From Theocolax elegans (taxonomy: Eukaryota > Arthropoda > Insecta > Hymenoptera > Cerocephalidae), in the NCBI GenBank assembly GCA_026168455.1, contig CM047428.1:34213255-34277254 (forward strand): a DNA stretch of 64,000 nucleotides. Direction: 5' to 3'. The position numbers were made by a program, and so were the translations under genes. The notes below the pieces were generated by a model that saw only the letters and a list, made by a program, of their open reading frames with translations, had not been told where the DNA came from and ran no database searches. This document shows positions 22,600 through 33,960 of this stretch, piece by piece; the stretch's first letter is position 1; every line of letters begins with the position of its first letter.

Positions 22600-23070
22600 T
22601 CCAATTGTTTTGCGAACTACGAGTCGATATTTGATTTATAGGTCTTAAGGTTATCTGGACAGAGATTTTCCAAATCAACTAAGTATCGATAATATTAACT
22701 AAAACTTTAATTGTTGAAAAGAAATGATCTCTAAAAGTTATTCGGTAGAAGCTTATGACGTTACGTATCGACAGATGTGGCTGATAAAGCAAATAATATT
22801 AGCTTAAATCTGTTGCCTGAAAAATCAAGACGTCGATACATCGGAGCTTCTCTGAAAGAAGAATGTTTTTAATCTATTTACATGAATTATCAAAGAAATT
22901 ATCTCCTTCGATATTGTGGGCTCGTTATTTGATGTTAAAAGCCACTATTTTAATAATTATAGTTCTTTACAAAGATATATCGTATATAGTTGCACATACA
23001 GTATCTTATATACATATTCTTTATATTATACATAGTTCTACATTTACTTCTTTTTCGTTTACTCGTCTGA
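22600..23070. other. AT-rich stretch without recognised features
   Basis: Nothing supported; a 77-codon plus ORF (22863-23096) is hydrophobic and AT-driven. Confidence 0.4.
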
Positions 23071-23074
23071 TTGT

Positions 23075-23310
23075 CACCCTCGCTACGCTCGGATGACAAA
23101 TCGACTCATCTCGCTCCGCTCGGTTAGTAACTTAGAAACTTATTAACGTGTTTCACTCACGGAGTGTTGAAAAATAGTATACGATGCACGTACACGGAAC
23201 AGGTGATCCACACACTCGTCTTATTTGTCGCCGTCGCTCCGCTCGGGCGTCATGCTCGACTCGTGCGTGAATCACCTGTTTCGCGCACTTGTATCGTAAT
23301 CTACTATACA
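23075..23310. repeat. Hairpin repeat with CGCTCCGCTCGG words
   Basis: ATACGATGCACGTACACGGA (from 23178) is mirrored by an imperfect complement near 23275-23300, with inner arms ACAGGTGATCC and GAATCACCTGT. CGCT(A/C)CGCTCGG occurs three times (23080, 23112, 23235). The left flank GTTGAAAAATAGTATA resembles the edge of the insertion at 27668-27893, so these may be one family. Confidence 0.45.
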
Positions 23311-23604
23311 AAAATTATAATAAAATCCGGCGCGAATTCTTCAAACGAGTTATTCGACACGGTAAAAATTCACAATTTATTACTAACACAACAATTATCT
23401 ACAATCTCGTGCCTTGGGGTAATCAAATAAATAGGTTAATTAAATATAAATAAATTATTACCTCGAGCTTATACTCTCTAGCACAATATATCTATAACTA
23501 CTTACCTGGCGGTTTACTAACTGGCAAGCAGTAACGGCCGACCACCGGCAGTATATACCGGCGTTAATAATTTGAGCAATTAGTGAAACAGAAACACAAG
23601 TCTG

Positions 23605-23616
23605 GCGGAAATATAC

Positions 23617-23650
<34 letters not shown>

Positions 23651-23700
23651 CCGTCCATCCGGTAGTTAAATAAATATATATATATATAGTATATATATAT
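23605..23700. repeat. (TA)n microsatellite
   Basis: Two long TATATA tracts separated by about 20 bp. Confidence 0.9.
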
Positions 23701-24106
23701 TGATTTGAGCGTGAGTGTGTGTGAGTGTCGGTCGCGAATCGCGTCAGAGATTGTTAATCGGTGCCGAAATATCATAGTCAATAGTTTAATTGATTTGAAA
23801 TAAATTTACAGTTGTGGTCAACTTGAATTCGTAAGTGTTTCCTTAAAAGTATTTGCCTTTACTCTAAAAACTGCCGGTTCCGAGGCTAACCGTTGATATT
23901 CCCTCTGTGACGCGGAGTCAAGAGGAGGCGTGGCCGGGAAGTTAATTTGTTACTTGTTAATTTTATTAAGATTGTTACTAATATAGCCAGGCGCACAATC
24001 AAATACAAATAAGCGATATAACCATTTTGAACGTAGCTACGGCGGAACCTCCGTCGGTTCGTTAAGTTAATTAATTTTTCAGCCGATGAAAAGCAGCGTC
24101 GCAAAA

Positions 24107-24124
24107 TGGCGCCCAACGTGGGGC
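24107..24124 (+). promoter_or_regulatory. LTR-retrotransposon primer-binding site for tRNA-Lys
   Basis: TGGCGCCCAACGTGGGGC is complementary to the 3' end (including CCA) of animal tRNA-Lys(CUU) as I know it. It would mark the end of a 5' LTR at about 24103 (GTCGCA, then AAA). The LTR start is not clear to me, and no Gag frame follows, so the element is truncated, perhaps by the repeat that starts near 24232. Confidence 0.6.
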
Positions 24125-24231
24125 AGTAATTGACGGCAGAGTAAAGTGTGTGATTGAATATCCGTCCGTCATTTTGTGTAAAATTAACACCATTTACTAA
24201 GTATTAAATTTTTGGAGTAGTTAGTTCTGTC

Positions 24232-24515
24232 GCGACAAGAAGGCTTTCCAACTTGACTAAATTTACGCACTAAATTCAAATTTGTGCGCTGGTTAAACAA
24301 ATTTCTTTTGTCTGTGTTTATATCATAAAATCGCATGAGAGAAAATTCATGTTACTAGATGTACCTTGATATAAATACTAATTTTATATATTATGTAATT
24401 ATGCAGTAGCTAAGTAAATAAATCATAAAGAAATTATGAAATTATTAACGCGTTGAAAATAATGATTGCGTTAAGCTACATTTACATGGAATAATTCATA
24501 TATACTGTGAGAATG
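24232..24515. repeat. Dispersed repeat, left member of an inverted pair
   Basis: Matches the reverse complement of 35545-35803 through CTGTCGCGACAAGAAGGC, TTTCTTTTGTCTGTG and GAAAATAATGATTGCGTT. This copy has about 32 extra bases at 24261-24292. Its inner edge, read in reverse complement, ends with an ATTCCATGTAAATG-type motif like the (TA)n palindromes. Confidence 0.8.
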
Positions 24516-24589
24516 CAAATAATGCATGTCATATAGTGCGACATTAAGCTAAACCTTATTTCACTGTACGAGCACACACACACACATAC

Positions 24590-25060
24590 AAGCCTAATCA
24601 AACCTATCCTTCTTGAATTTCCCTAAGAGCCTATAATGATAATTGCAACACCCTCCCAGTAACAGAGCTCCTTAACACACATAATAAACCACCGAGCCCA
24701 CTAACAAAGGTACACAGGGGAGCAGCCGAGCAGGACACAGAAGGAGTTCACCGAAGCATAGATTACTTTTCAAATAATCTAAGAAGGAGCCTGACGAAGA
24801 GCCAATGAAGCAGCATGCTGAGGTGTTGACAGCGAGCCCCAAAGTCCTGAACCTAGTAGCAGCGTACCCAGCAAGCCAAGGAAGACCGAGCCAGAAGAAG
24901 AAGCCAATAAATCCAGGAAGTCCGTCAGCCAGCAATAATCCAGGGAACCTGTAAGCACCAGTTAATGTAGTAATGTTCACTATAAGGGAGCAGATAGGAG
25001 CACACACTTACTTAAATAAGTGTGTATAGGAGAGGACTTGTGAAGAGGTTAGGTGAGCAT
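24590..25060. other. Purine-rich block, unidentified
   Basis: Composition differs from the flanks (many AG/CAG words on the plus strand), but no ORF longer than chance with a recognisable motif is present. Confidence 0.25.
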
Positions 25061-25125
25061 TATAGGTGCTCACACACACACACAAATTATTAATAAAGAC
25101 AGCAAGCCGTCTTCCAAATGGACAT

Positions 25126-25580
25126 TTACCTGGATATCGCCGTGTGTCCGTCCAAGCAGCCCGAGCCCGCCGTTGCACCTGTCAAGCCGCGCGCCTTAAG
25201 AAGAGCGAGAGAGAAAGAGATATCGGTCGCGCCAGACACATGAGCCCGTATCGACGTGTCGCGTATACACACCTCCCGCAGCCCTGTAATCACCGAGATT
25301 ATTAGTCGACGGGCGAACAATAAGGAACGAAATTAATAATTACCTGGCAAGCAGCTTACGTCGTCGTCAACGGCACCATTGTTGCGGGAACGGACGAGGC
25401 GCACACTTCGAGACGATGCGGCGGCCATGTTACTCAAGCCGCACTCGAGTAAGGCCGCGTACGCACCGCAAGTGGGCCGTCGCGACGCATGCGCGCACTC
25501 GGGCAATGCGTCGACCACGCCGAGGAGAGGAGAGCTCTTCCGATCGCCGTAGCGTCACGACTTCGATCCTGTGTGCGAAT
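25126..25580 (-). other. CpG-rich, exon-like block
   Basis: A CpG-dense stretch in AT-rich surroundings. On the minus strand an ATG in good context (25428-25426, followed by GCCGCC) opens a 29-codon frame that reaches a splice-donor-like CCAG/GTAATT at 25344. A second donor-like CCAGGTAA lies at 25133-25126. This could be a promoter with a first coding exon of a host gene, or part of an LTR. I recognise no protein and no downstream exon. Confidence 0.25.
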
Positions 25581-25584
25581 CACC

Positions 25585-26100
25585 GTGTGTAGCGAGAGTG
25601 CCGATTTTTATTGAGCAAAGTTAAGCGAGAGCAGCATAGCAGCAAAGGTTGGTGCATCTTTATCTGTGCCTCCTTTATTTTGTTTTTGTGCCATTCCATC
25701 CAGTGCTTCCTTACTGTGTGTGTGTGCGAGTTATCGCGGTTTCCCCCTTCTCCCCCCCCCCTTCTTTCGAGCAGCTTTCGACCCGCGATCGCGTATCGCA
25801 GCCGTGCCGTCGGTCGACATTAAACTCGTCGCGGACGAGTAACACCGATTCAGCTAACAATACGTGCTTTTTAAATTATAGATTGCACTCGTGCAATCCG
25901 CAGTGAGCCGCATATCGCCTTCCTAAATTCGCCCCCTCCCTGAGCCGATCGCAGCCGAGCTTGAGCCCAAGTAACGGACGAGACTGGCACCCGTAATTAT
26001 TATATAAATCGCATCGGATAATAAATTAAGTTATTCTACATATTCCTTATTTTTATTATCCCCATCACCTGCACCCTAATCCTCAGTGCAGCGTGACAAT
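25585..26100. other. Unidentified moderately GC-rich stretch
   Basis: Contains a C9 run near 25760 and ends with CAGTGCAGCGTGACAATACG before a TA-rich tract. A very similar 35-bp passage occurs at 29881-29915, also just before (TA)n. Confidence 0.25.
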
Positions 26101-26628
26101 ACGTATATATATTTATATATTTATATATTTATATATTTTATATATTATATCAATTATTATATTTAAATATGCATAATTTTACATTGTAATGAATCGTGTC
26201 TTTTTATTTATATTTATAGATAATTAAAATTAAGTAAGTCACAAATTTCCAACAAAATTCAAGGGGTTATCTCTTCATTCGATCAATTTAAGTTGCCAAA
26301 AGTTTTGAATAAATAGGCACAACTTTTGTTGTTAACTATTATAAAAATAGCTTTTAACCTAATGTATTATTTAAATATCTATATAAAACTACGTTTTTAG
26401 CAATTATTTTCAGAAACAATTTCCAGTAAATAGTTATAACAAATATACGTAAGTGAAAAATAGTATCAAACGAGTAATCCTTAGCATTTATAAGCCACAA
26501 AAATTCACTCATAAATGTGCGAATTTATTTTTTAGCAAAGATTATTTTTATAATTAAAATTTACTATTATGCTATTGCAGTAATCGTAATTGTTAAGAAT
26601 GTAATACAATTTTATCATGTAATGAAAA

Positions 26629-26633
<5 letters not shown>

Positions 26634-26678
<45 letters not shown>
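26634..26678. repeat. (TA)n microsatellite abutting a palindrome
   Basis: About 22 uninterrupted TA units that run straight into the GGG of the element at 26679. Confidence 0.95.
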
Positions 26679-26680
<2 letters not shown>

Positions 26681-28551
26681 GTGGTTCTCTGTGACATCGA
26701 AGATGAAAAAAATAAATATTGCTATAACTGTGGGAATATGTTTTAGAGGTATCCAGTAGTTCTCCTGAATTTTTTCAGATTTTTTCGGGGCCATTATTTT
26801 AAGTTACAGAGAGTCAAAGTTGACATTTTAGCACTTTTTTGCATTATATGCCCATTTTCATGAATTTTTAGCTCCCAGGGGATGCATTTTTCACTAAAAA
26901 CATAAGTATGACTTTTTTTTGTAAAATTTTCCGAACTTTTCATTAAAAATACTTTTGAAGACATAAATGTATGCTGTCAGACTCTTGTAAGCCATTTAAA
27001 CCTTAAATAGTGAAAATCAGCAATTCTGCTCCGGACTCTGGTAACCTAATACTGTCTAAAAGATGTCTTTTTATAGTCAGAAATTGCCTAAAAATTTCCA
27101 GAGTGAGTCTAAATCATTAAGATCACTTATGGTCAAAATATCCGGGAAAAGTGCCCGAAATATTAATAGAAATGTATATTTGTTGCCTTATAACGATGAA
27201 TCTATTAGCATGATCATTGCAAAAAAATTTGTGCATTTACCTTGGAGTGGTAGAAAAGTATCTTCACTTGTTTCAGTATCCATCTAATCCCCTATAAGCT
27301 GCTAAAAATACAAATATTATTATACAAATGTAAAAAATTAATTTTTAAACATTTATAATGCTGAATTTTTAGTTTTACATCCCTTACAAGAATTATAACA
27401 CTAATCTGAAGGATTACTATAAATATATAAACATCATTATTACAATAACTGAATATACGTATTTAATACAAAAGATATATAAATAAATCGGATATATAAT
27501 TATAATGAATAATATGATAACGTGACAGTGACAAGTTTGTGAAATCTAAACAATGTATTGCTGAATAATAATAATAATAATGTTGATACTTTTATAGTAA
27601 TCCTTCAGATTAGTATTATAATTCTTGTAAGGTATGTAAAACTAAAAATCCAGCATTATAAATGTTTAAAATAGTATATTACACATCTAGGGAGGTAAAG
27701 TATTGGTGAGCCTATAGTACACGTAAATTACCCCCCGAGCCGAAGGCGAGGGTGGCAAACGTGTGCTATTGGGTCGCCATTTTACCTCCCGTGGTGTGTA
27801 TACTATTTTTTTCAACAACGAGGCCGAAATTGCAACTTCGCGATTCGGGCGCCGGGAGCGAAAGTGACAGTTTCGGCCCGTTGTTGAAAAAAATATTTTT
27901 TTATAATTTTATAATAATATTTGTATTTTTAGCAGCTTACAGGGGATTAGATGGATACTGAAACAAGTGGAGATACTTTTCTACCATTCCAAGGTAAGTG
28001 CATAAATTTGTTTGCAATTATCATGCTAATAGATTCATCGTTATAAGGCAACAAATATACATTTCTATTAATATTTCGGGCACTTTTCCCGGATATTTTG
28101 ACCATAAGTGATCTAAATGATTTAGACCCACTCTGGAAATTTTTAGGCAGTTTCTGACTATAAAAAGACATCTTTTAGACAGTATTAGGTTACCAGAGTC
28201 CGGAGCAGAATTGCTGATTTTACTATTTAAGGTTTAAATGGCTTACAAGAGTGTGACAGCATACATTTATGTCTTTAAAAGTAGTTTTAATGAAAAGTTC
28301 GGAAAATTTTACAAAAAAAGTCATACTTATGTTTTTAGTGAAAAATGCATCCCCTGGGAGCTAAAAATTCATGAAAATGGGCATATAATGCAAAAAAGTG
28401 CTAAAATGTCAACTTTGACTCTCTGTAACTTAAAATAATGGCCCAGAAAAAATCTGAAAAAATTCAGGAGAACTACTGGATACCTCTAAAACATTCCCAC
28501 AGTTATAACAATATTTATTTTTTTCATCTTCGATGTCACAGAGAACCGCCC
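26679..28551. mobile_element. Large palindromic element no. 1 in (TA)n
   Basis: Left end GGGTGGTTCTCTGTGACATC and right end (inward) GGGCGGTTCTCTGTGACATC. The arms run about 26679-27433 and 27590-28551 and are nearly identical outside an insertion at 27668-27893 in the right arm. The arms encode matching 74-codon ORFs (27063-27287 plus, 27947-28171 minus) that differ mostly at amino-acid-changing sites, so they are not under protein constraint. The spacer is about 150 bp. Both ends lie in TA-rich sequence. No transposase is present. Confidence 0.85.
27668..27893. mobile_element. Double-hairpin insertion in palindrome no. 1
   Basis: Absent from the left arm, so it arrived after the palindrome formed. 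It holds two adjacent inverted repeats. One is built on GGGAGGTAAAGTATTGG with CCATTTTACCTCCCG, with a GAGCCGAAGGCGAGG-bearing loop. The other is built on CAACAACGAGGCCGAAATTG with GACAGTTTCGGCCCGTTGTTG-type complement. The family is unknown. Confidence 0.6.
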
Positions 28552-28574
28552 ATATATATCTCTATAATATATAA

Positions 28575-28735
28575 ATATTTCGCCGCCGCCGCCGCCGCCG
28601 TGTCTAAGAATTCAGAATTCAACATATATATATATATATATATATGTTTTATATATATATATGTTATATATATATGTCATATATATAAGTGTGCGTGCGC
28701 GCGTGCGTGTGTGTGTGTGTGTGTGTGTACGTGTT
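28575..28735. repeat. (CCG)n, (TA)n and (GT)n microsatellites
   Basis: Six CCG units at about 28582-28601, TA tracts at 28622-28687 and a GT tract at 28705-28730, side by side. Confidence 0.9.
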
Positions 28736-28736
28736 A

Positions 28737-29576
28737 TTTGTTTTTTCAAGAATAGATAATATATGTATTTTTTCCGTGCGCAAAAAAAAGTTGTGAATAT
28801 AACTTGAAAGAATATGTATTAGTTTACTTATTCCTGATAAAACTCATAAAATAAAAACCGACCTAAAATTTAATGTAATGTTTTTAAAAATATGCACAAT
28901 TTTTCGAAGATAAAATAAATATTAATCAAGTATAACATACACTTTTCCAAATATCTATATGTGAAATATACAATAAATTAAAAATTAAATACATTAATTA
29001 TTGCATTTTTAAGATAATTCTATTATAAACAGTAATAGCAAAAGAAAATTCAAATTTTAACAGTGGCAATATAAAATACAAATTACATTTCAAAAGTTTT
29101 TCGAAAATTATTATTTTAGTAGTATTTAATTTGAATATTATTCAAACCAAATTTAAAAATTGTATGGATATATAAGTAAGTACATTACGTATATTTATAT
29201 AAAACAATATTTTAAATAAACAAGTATGTATTTATTAGAAACAAAAGGTTATTTAAGGAATGCCTTTGTTTATAATAATTAAAATAAATATATGGGCTCT
29301 GTAACTAAAGGGAAATATAAATTGGATATAATTATGAAAATTCTTTAAAACTAATACAAAAATTAATTTAATTAAGAAGAAAGTTTTATTACTCTAAAAG
29401 TACAAAATATTAATGACATATAGAACTCTTGGAGATGACTTAAATAAATTAATTTTAGGAGGTAAAGTTCTATTAAGATCTGTTTAAAATAATCTAAAAT
29501 TTTAATAGGTTTTTACTAAATACAACAATTAAGTATATGCACTTTACTATTTTTGGTAAGTTAATTGTTCATTACC
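28737..29576. repeat. Segmental duplication, copy A
   Basis: Collinear with 32749-33720, sharing TATTTTTTCCGTGCGCAAAA, TTTTAACAGTGGCAATATAA and TTTTTGGTAAGTTAATT in order. The segment is AT-rich and noncoding. It lacks about 105 bp that copy B has at 33365-33467. Confidence 0.88.
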
Positions 29577-29584
29577 ATACATAT

Positions 29585-29823
29585 GGGGTATTCCACGTGA
29601 AGTGGTCCGATCAAAATTTTAAAATGCACCAAATTTTGGGTATACATTGCAAATGTTTTTCAGAATACAGAAAAAAATTTTTAGGTACCGGAATCTGTTT
29701 GCTCAAAAGTTATTCTAACCTCAAAAAGTGAATTTTTTCTAGATTTTTTCAACACCAGCTGGGTTTACCGCTATTTAACTCAAAATCTATCAACTTTTAC
29801 TATACAACATTATATGTAACATT
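29585..29823 (+). repeat. Truncated direct copy of palindrome no. 2 end
   Basis: Nearly identical to 29935-30173, starting at the same GGGGTATTCCACGTGAAGTG and breaking off after ATTATATGTAACATT. It contains no second arm. Confidence 0.9.
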
Positions 29824-30247
29824 GTCTTCCATCTATAGTTCTCGATATTACCATGTAGTTCCACTACGTCCCGCAAGATGTGACCCTGATCCCCAGTGCA
29901 GCGTTACAGTATATATATATATATATATGTATATGGGGTATTCCACGTGAAGTGGTCCGATCAAAATTTTAAAATGCACCAAATTTTGGGTACACATTGC
30001 AAATGCTTTTCAGAATACAGAAAAAAATTTTTAGGTACCGGAATCTGTTTGCTCAAAAGTTATTCTAACCTCAAAAAGTGAATTTTTTCTAGATTTTTTC
30101 AACACCAGCTGGGTTTACCGCTATTTAACTCAAAATCTATCAACTTTTACTATACAACATTATATGTAACATTCGTTGCTAATTATGTGTAGAATTTATT
30201 CTTCTGGATTAGAATTTCTAATCTCAAGGTCAATATCACTTAAAATA

Positions 30248-30617
30248 CATGTCAATATTCAATTTAAAAAAAGTGTAAGTGCGCCACAATTGATTTTTTT
30301 ATCCAAAAATCTAAAAGAAAGCTTGGAGCAATACCTTTCAAATGGTCTGTAGCATTTTTATGGCCTTTAATTCTATAAAAAGTTATGATAATTTAAAGAA
30401 ACACCAAATTTTTTTAAAAATTTAAATGGGAAATACCATGTTATTTTTTGTGAATTTTTTGTCTTTCTTTAAATTATCATAACTTTTTACAGAATTGAAG
30501 GCCATAAATATGCTACAGACCATTTGAAATGTATTGCTCCAAGCTTTCTTTTAGACTTTTGGATAAAAAAATCAATTGTGGCGAACTTGCACTTTTTTAA
30601 AGTTGAATATTGACATG
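30248..30617. repeat. Inner ~370-bp palindrome
   Basis: CATGTCAATATTCAA with GTGCGCCACAATTG on the left is mirrored by CAATTGTGGCG and TTGAATATTGACATG on the right, around a centre at about 30430. Confidence 0.8.
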
Positions 30618-30619
30618 TA

Positions 30620-31805
30620 CACTACCGGCCAATTGCTTTTGCCCACTTCGACTCAACTTTACCCGTTACAAAAAGTATCATAACTTGGGTAAAAATTGAG
30701 ATAAATAATCGTTCGACAGCTCATTTAAAAAGCTTGAAGCAAGGGCTTTTTAATGGTTTACCGTCCCTATTTAAATTTTTTGTTTTTTAATGTTTTTAAC
30801 ATAAAAATCAAAATGTATAAAATTCGGATTTTCTTGTTCGTCTTCATTTTAAAACTGCACTTCAACCAAACATCGGAAAATAATTTTATAAAAAAAATTG
30901 AAAAGCTTGAATCAAGAGCTTTCGAACGCACTATATTAACATTGTTTTAAAGTCCTTTTTACGTTTTGACTGGTGGTTTTCATTTAAAACACGTCTTTTC
31001 TTCAACTTTATGTATCTCGGAAGGATTAAATTTAAAAAAAAAAATGTCTAGGAGAAAAAATGTTTGATTTTATCTTAAGATTATGTACACATTTTTCAGA
31101 TTGTTTAGAATTTTTTTTTAATTTGATAAATGAATTGATTATAAAGAATTTTCTAAACTATACAGTTATAGAATTTTAATAATTATTTTCTGTATATAGT
31201 GTACATTTTCTGTATTTGGTAGTAAAGAAAACCACCAGTCAAAACGTAAAAAGGACTTTAAAACAATGTTTAAAAAAATTTTTTAAAATTAAAAAAAGAA
31301 AAAAAATGTTAAAAAAATTCTAAACAACCTGAAAATTTGTACATAATCTTAAGATAAAATCAAACATTTTTTCTCCTAGACATTTTTTTTTTAAATTTAA
31401 TCCTTCCGAGATACATAAAGTTGAAGAAAAGACGTGTTTTAAAAGAAAACCACCAGTCAAAACGTAAAATGGACTTTAAAACAATGTTAATATAGTGCGT
31501 TCGAAAGCTCTTGATTCAAGCTCTTCAATTTTTTTTATAAAATTATTTTCCGATGTTTGGTTGAAGTGCTGTTTTAAAATAAAGACGAACAAGAAAATCC
31601 GAATTTTATACATTTTGATTTTTATGTTAAAAACATTAAAAAACAAAAAATTTAAATAGGGACGGTAAACCATTAAAAAGCCCTTGCTTTAAGCTTTTAA
31701 ATGAGCTGTCGAACGATTATTTATCTTAATTTTTACCCAAGTTATGATACTTTTTGTAACGGGTAAAATTGAGTCGAAGTGGGCAAAAGCAATTGGCCGG
31801 TAGTG
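30620..31805. mobile_element. Nested palindromic MITE with TA duplication (Tc1/mariner-like ends)
   Basis: Starts CACTACCGGCCAATTGCTTT after TA (30618-30619) and ends with the complement before TA (31806-31807). ACTACCGGCCAA-type ends with a TA duplication are familiar from Tc1/mariner elements. The two 65-codon ORFs in the arms are mirror images and not genes. Confidence 0.8.
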
Positions 31806-32189
31806 TAGTTTATGTAACATTGACCTTAAGATTAGAAATTCTAACCCAGAAGGATAAATTCTACACATAATTAGCAACGAATGTTACATATAATGTTGTA
31901 TAGTAAAAGTTGATAGATTTTGAGTTAAATAGCGATAAACCCAGCTGGTGTTGAAAAAAACTGGAAAAAGTTCACTTTTTGAGGTTATAATAACTTTTGA
32001 GCTAATAAATTCCAGTACCTAAAAATTTTTTTCTGTATTCTGAAAAACATTTGCAATGTGTACTCAAAATTTGGTGCATTTTAAAATTTTGATCGGACCA
32101 CTTCACGTGGAATACCCCATATATATTATATATATTACACCTTTAGTGTAAGTTATGTCCTAAAATACGTGAAAATTAGTGATTTTATG

Positions 32190-32653
32190 AGGTTTATGAG
32201 GCATAACTTACAACAGCGGTCTTGGCCAACAAGCTAACCCAAGCCATTCGAAAGCTCGCGAAAAATGTGAACTTTTGAGAGGTGTTAGATTAAAATCGAT
32301 TATGGTGTGGTAGCCTTCTTTTTGATATTCAATATGTCCAGGTGTTCTATCTCTTCGAGATTTTAAAATTAAGAAATGTAACCAGGGTAGATAAGTTCTA
32401 AAGATTAATTTAAACAAAAGTTGTTTGTAATGTTTTTTCAAAAAAATCAACAGATTTTGAGATAAATGGCTTTGAAAATAGAAATTTTTCTAAAAAATTG
32501 AAAAATTTCCACTTTTCATGGTCGAATTACTCTTAAGCAAATTATTTTTAACACTTAAATTTTTTTTGTATGTTCTGGAAGATGTTTCCAGCCTGTTCTC
32601 AAATTTTGGAGTGATTTAAAATTTTCATCGTACCACTTGACGTGAAATAGACC
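32190..32653 (-). mobile_element. Single-arm relative of palindrome no. 2
   Basis: Read on the minus strand, it starts GGTCTATTTCACGTCAAGTG directly after (TA)n. It then follows the palindrome-2 arm with changes (AAAATTTTAAATCACTCCAA; later CCAGAACATAC). The opposite end is lost near 32200. It is a diverged, truncated member of the superfamily. Confidence 0.6.
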
Positions 32654-32748
32654 ATATATATGTATATATGTATATATGTATGTATGTACGTGGGTGTGTG
32701 TGCGTGCGGCGGAATATTTATATAATATATATATATATATATATTTAA
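32640..32748. repeat. TA/TG/GT microsatellite
   Basis: TATATG, GTGTGTG and TATATA tracts between palindrome relatives and segmental copy B. Confidence 0.85.
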
Positions 32749-33720
32749 ATTGTTTTTTCAAGAATACATAATATATGTATTTTTTCCGTGCGCAAAAAAA
32801 AGTTGTGAACATAACTTGAAAGAATGTGTATTTGTTTACCCATTCTTGATAAAACTCATAAAATTTTTAAACGTATACTCAATAATAATAACGGATCTAA
32901 AATTCAATGTAATGCTTTAAATACAGATGCAAAATTGTTTTTCAAGATGAAATAAATATTAATCAAGTATAACATACACTTTTCCAAATATCCATATGAT
33001 ATATACAATGGGTTAAAAATGAAATATATTAATTATTGCATTTTTAAGATAATTCTATTATAAACAGTATAGGCAAAAGAAAATTCAAATTTTAACAGTG
33101 GCAATATAAAATACGAATTACATTTGAATAGATTTTCAAAAACTATTAAATTAGGAGCATTTAATTTAAATATTTTTTAAATTAATATTTCAAAATTGAA
33201 TGGATATATAAGTGTGTAGATAATTTATATTTATATAACATAATATTTTAAATAAACAAGTATGCATTTATTAGAAACAGAAGGATATTTAAGAAATGAA
33301 TTTGTTTATAATAAACAAAATAAATATTTGGGCTCTGCATAGTAAAAATAAATTGGATATAATTATGGATTAAAACGCAAATTTTGAAAGAGGGTGCAAA
33401 TTACAAATTACGGGAGAAATGGAAGAAACAGGTTTTTATTTATATACCGCTAAAATATTATAAAAAATTCTTTAAAACTAATACAAAAATTAATTTAATT
33501 AAGAAGAAAGTTTTATTACTCTAAAAGTACAAAATATTAATGACCTAGAACTTTTGGCGATGATCGTTCGTCATTAAATAAATTAATTTTAGGAGGTGAA
33601 TTTCTATTTATAACGGTTTAAAATAATCCAAAATTTTAATAAGTTGTTAACTAAAATACTACAATTTAGTAAGTATATGTACTTTTTGGTATTTTTGGTA
33701 AGTTAATTTTGCATTAACAT
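32749..33720. repeat. Segmental duplication, copy B
   Basis: Second copy of 28737-29576 in direct orientation. It includes an extra ~105 bp at 33365-33467 inserted after TTGGATATAATTAT. Confidence 0.88.
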
Positions 33721-33739
33721 CCCGCGTAAAAATATAAAC

Positions 33740-33925
33740 TATTGCCACTATATTGCAGAGAAATGGGCAATAGTTATTGCAAACATATTGCCAATATATT
33801 GCCGCGACAATTGGCAATGCATTGCGAATATATCGCCAAAAAGCATCCGCCCTAATGTTCGCCATATATTGGCAATAGTTACTATCTTATCATTTGTAAA
33901 CTATTGCCAATAGGTTGGCCATACC
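33740..33925. repeat. ATTGCCAATA-rich imperfect repeat
   Basis: TATTGCCA/TTGGCAATA words recur on both strands (for instance AAACTATTGCCA at both ends), giving a self-complementary block. Confidence 0.5.
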
Positions 33926-33960
33926 TCATAAATTTAAAAAAAAAAATAAAAAAAAATATT

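Larger units (their letters stand above)
29935..32118. mobile_element. Large palindromic element no. 2 in (TA)n, with nested elements
   Basis: Ends GGGGTATTCCACGTGAAGTG and its complement at 32099-32118, both bordered by TATATA. Outer arms are 29935-30240 and about 31808-32118. Inside lie a smaller palindrome (30248-30617) and a second element with TA duplication (30620-31805). Three levels of inverted symmetry therefore stack within 2.2 kb. No transposase frame is seen. Confidence 0.85.

Noticed and set aside
23886..24116. 76-codon minus ORF near the primer-binding site
   Set aside because: Runs through the presumed LTR end and has no recognisable motif.
27063..28171. Paired 74-codon ORFs in palindrome no. 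1
   Set aside because: They are mirror copies in inverted arms; differences are mostly amino-acid-changing, so no protein constraint is visible.
30753..31673. Paired 65-codon ORFs in the nested palindrome
   Set aside because: Mirror images within inverted arms, AT-driven composition, no motif.
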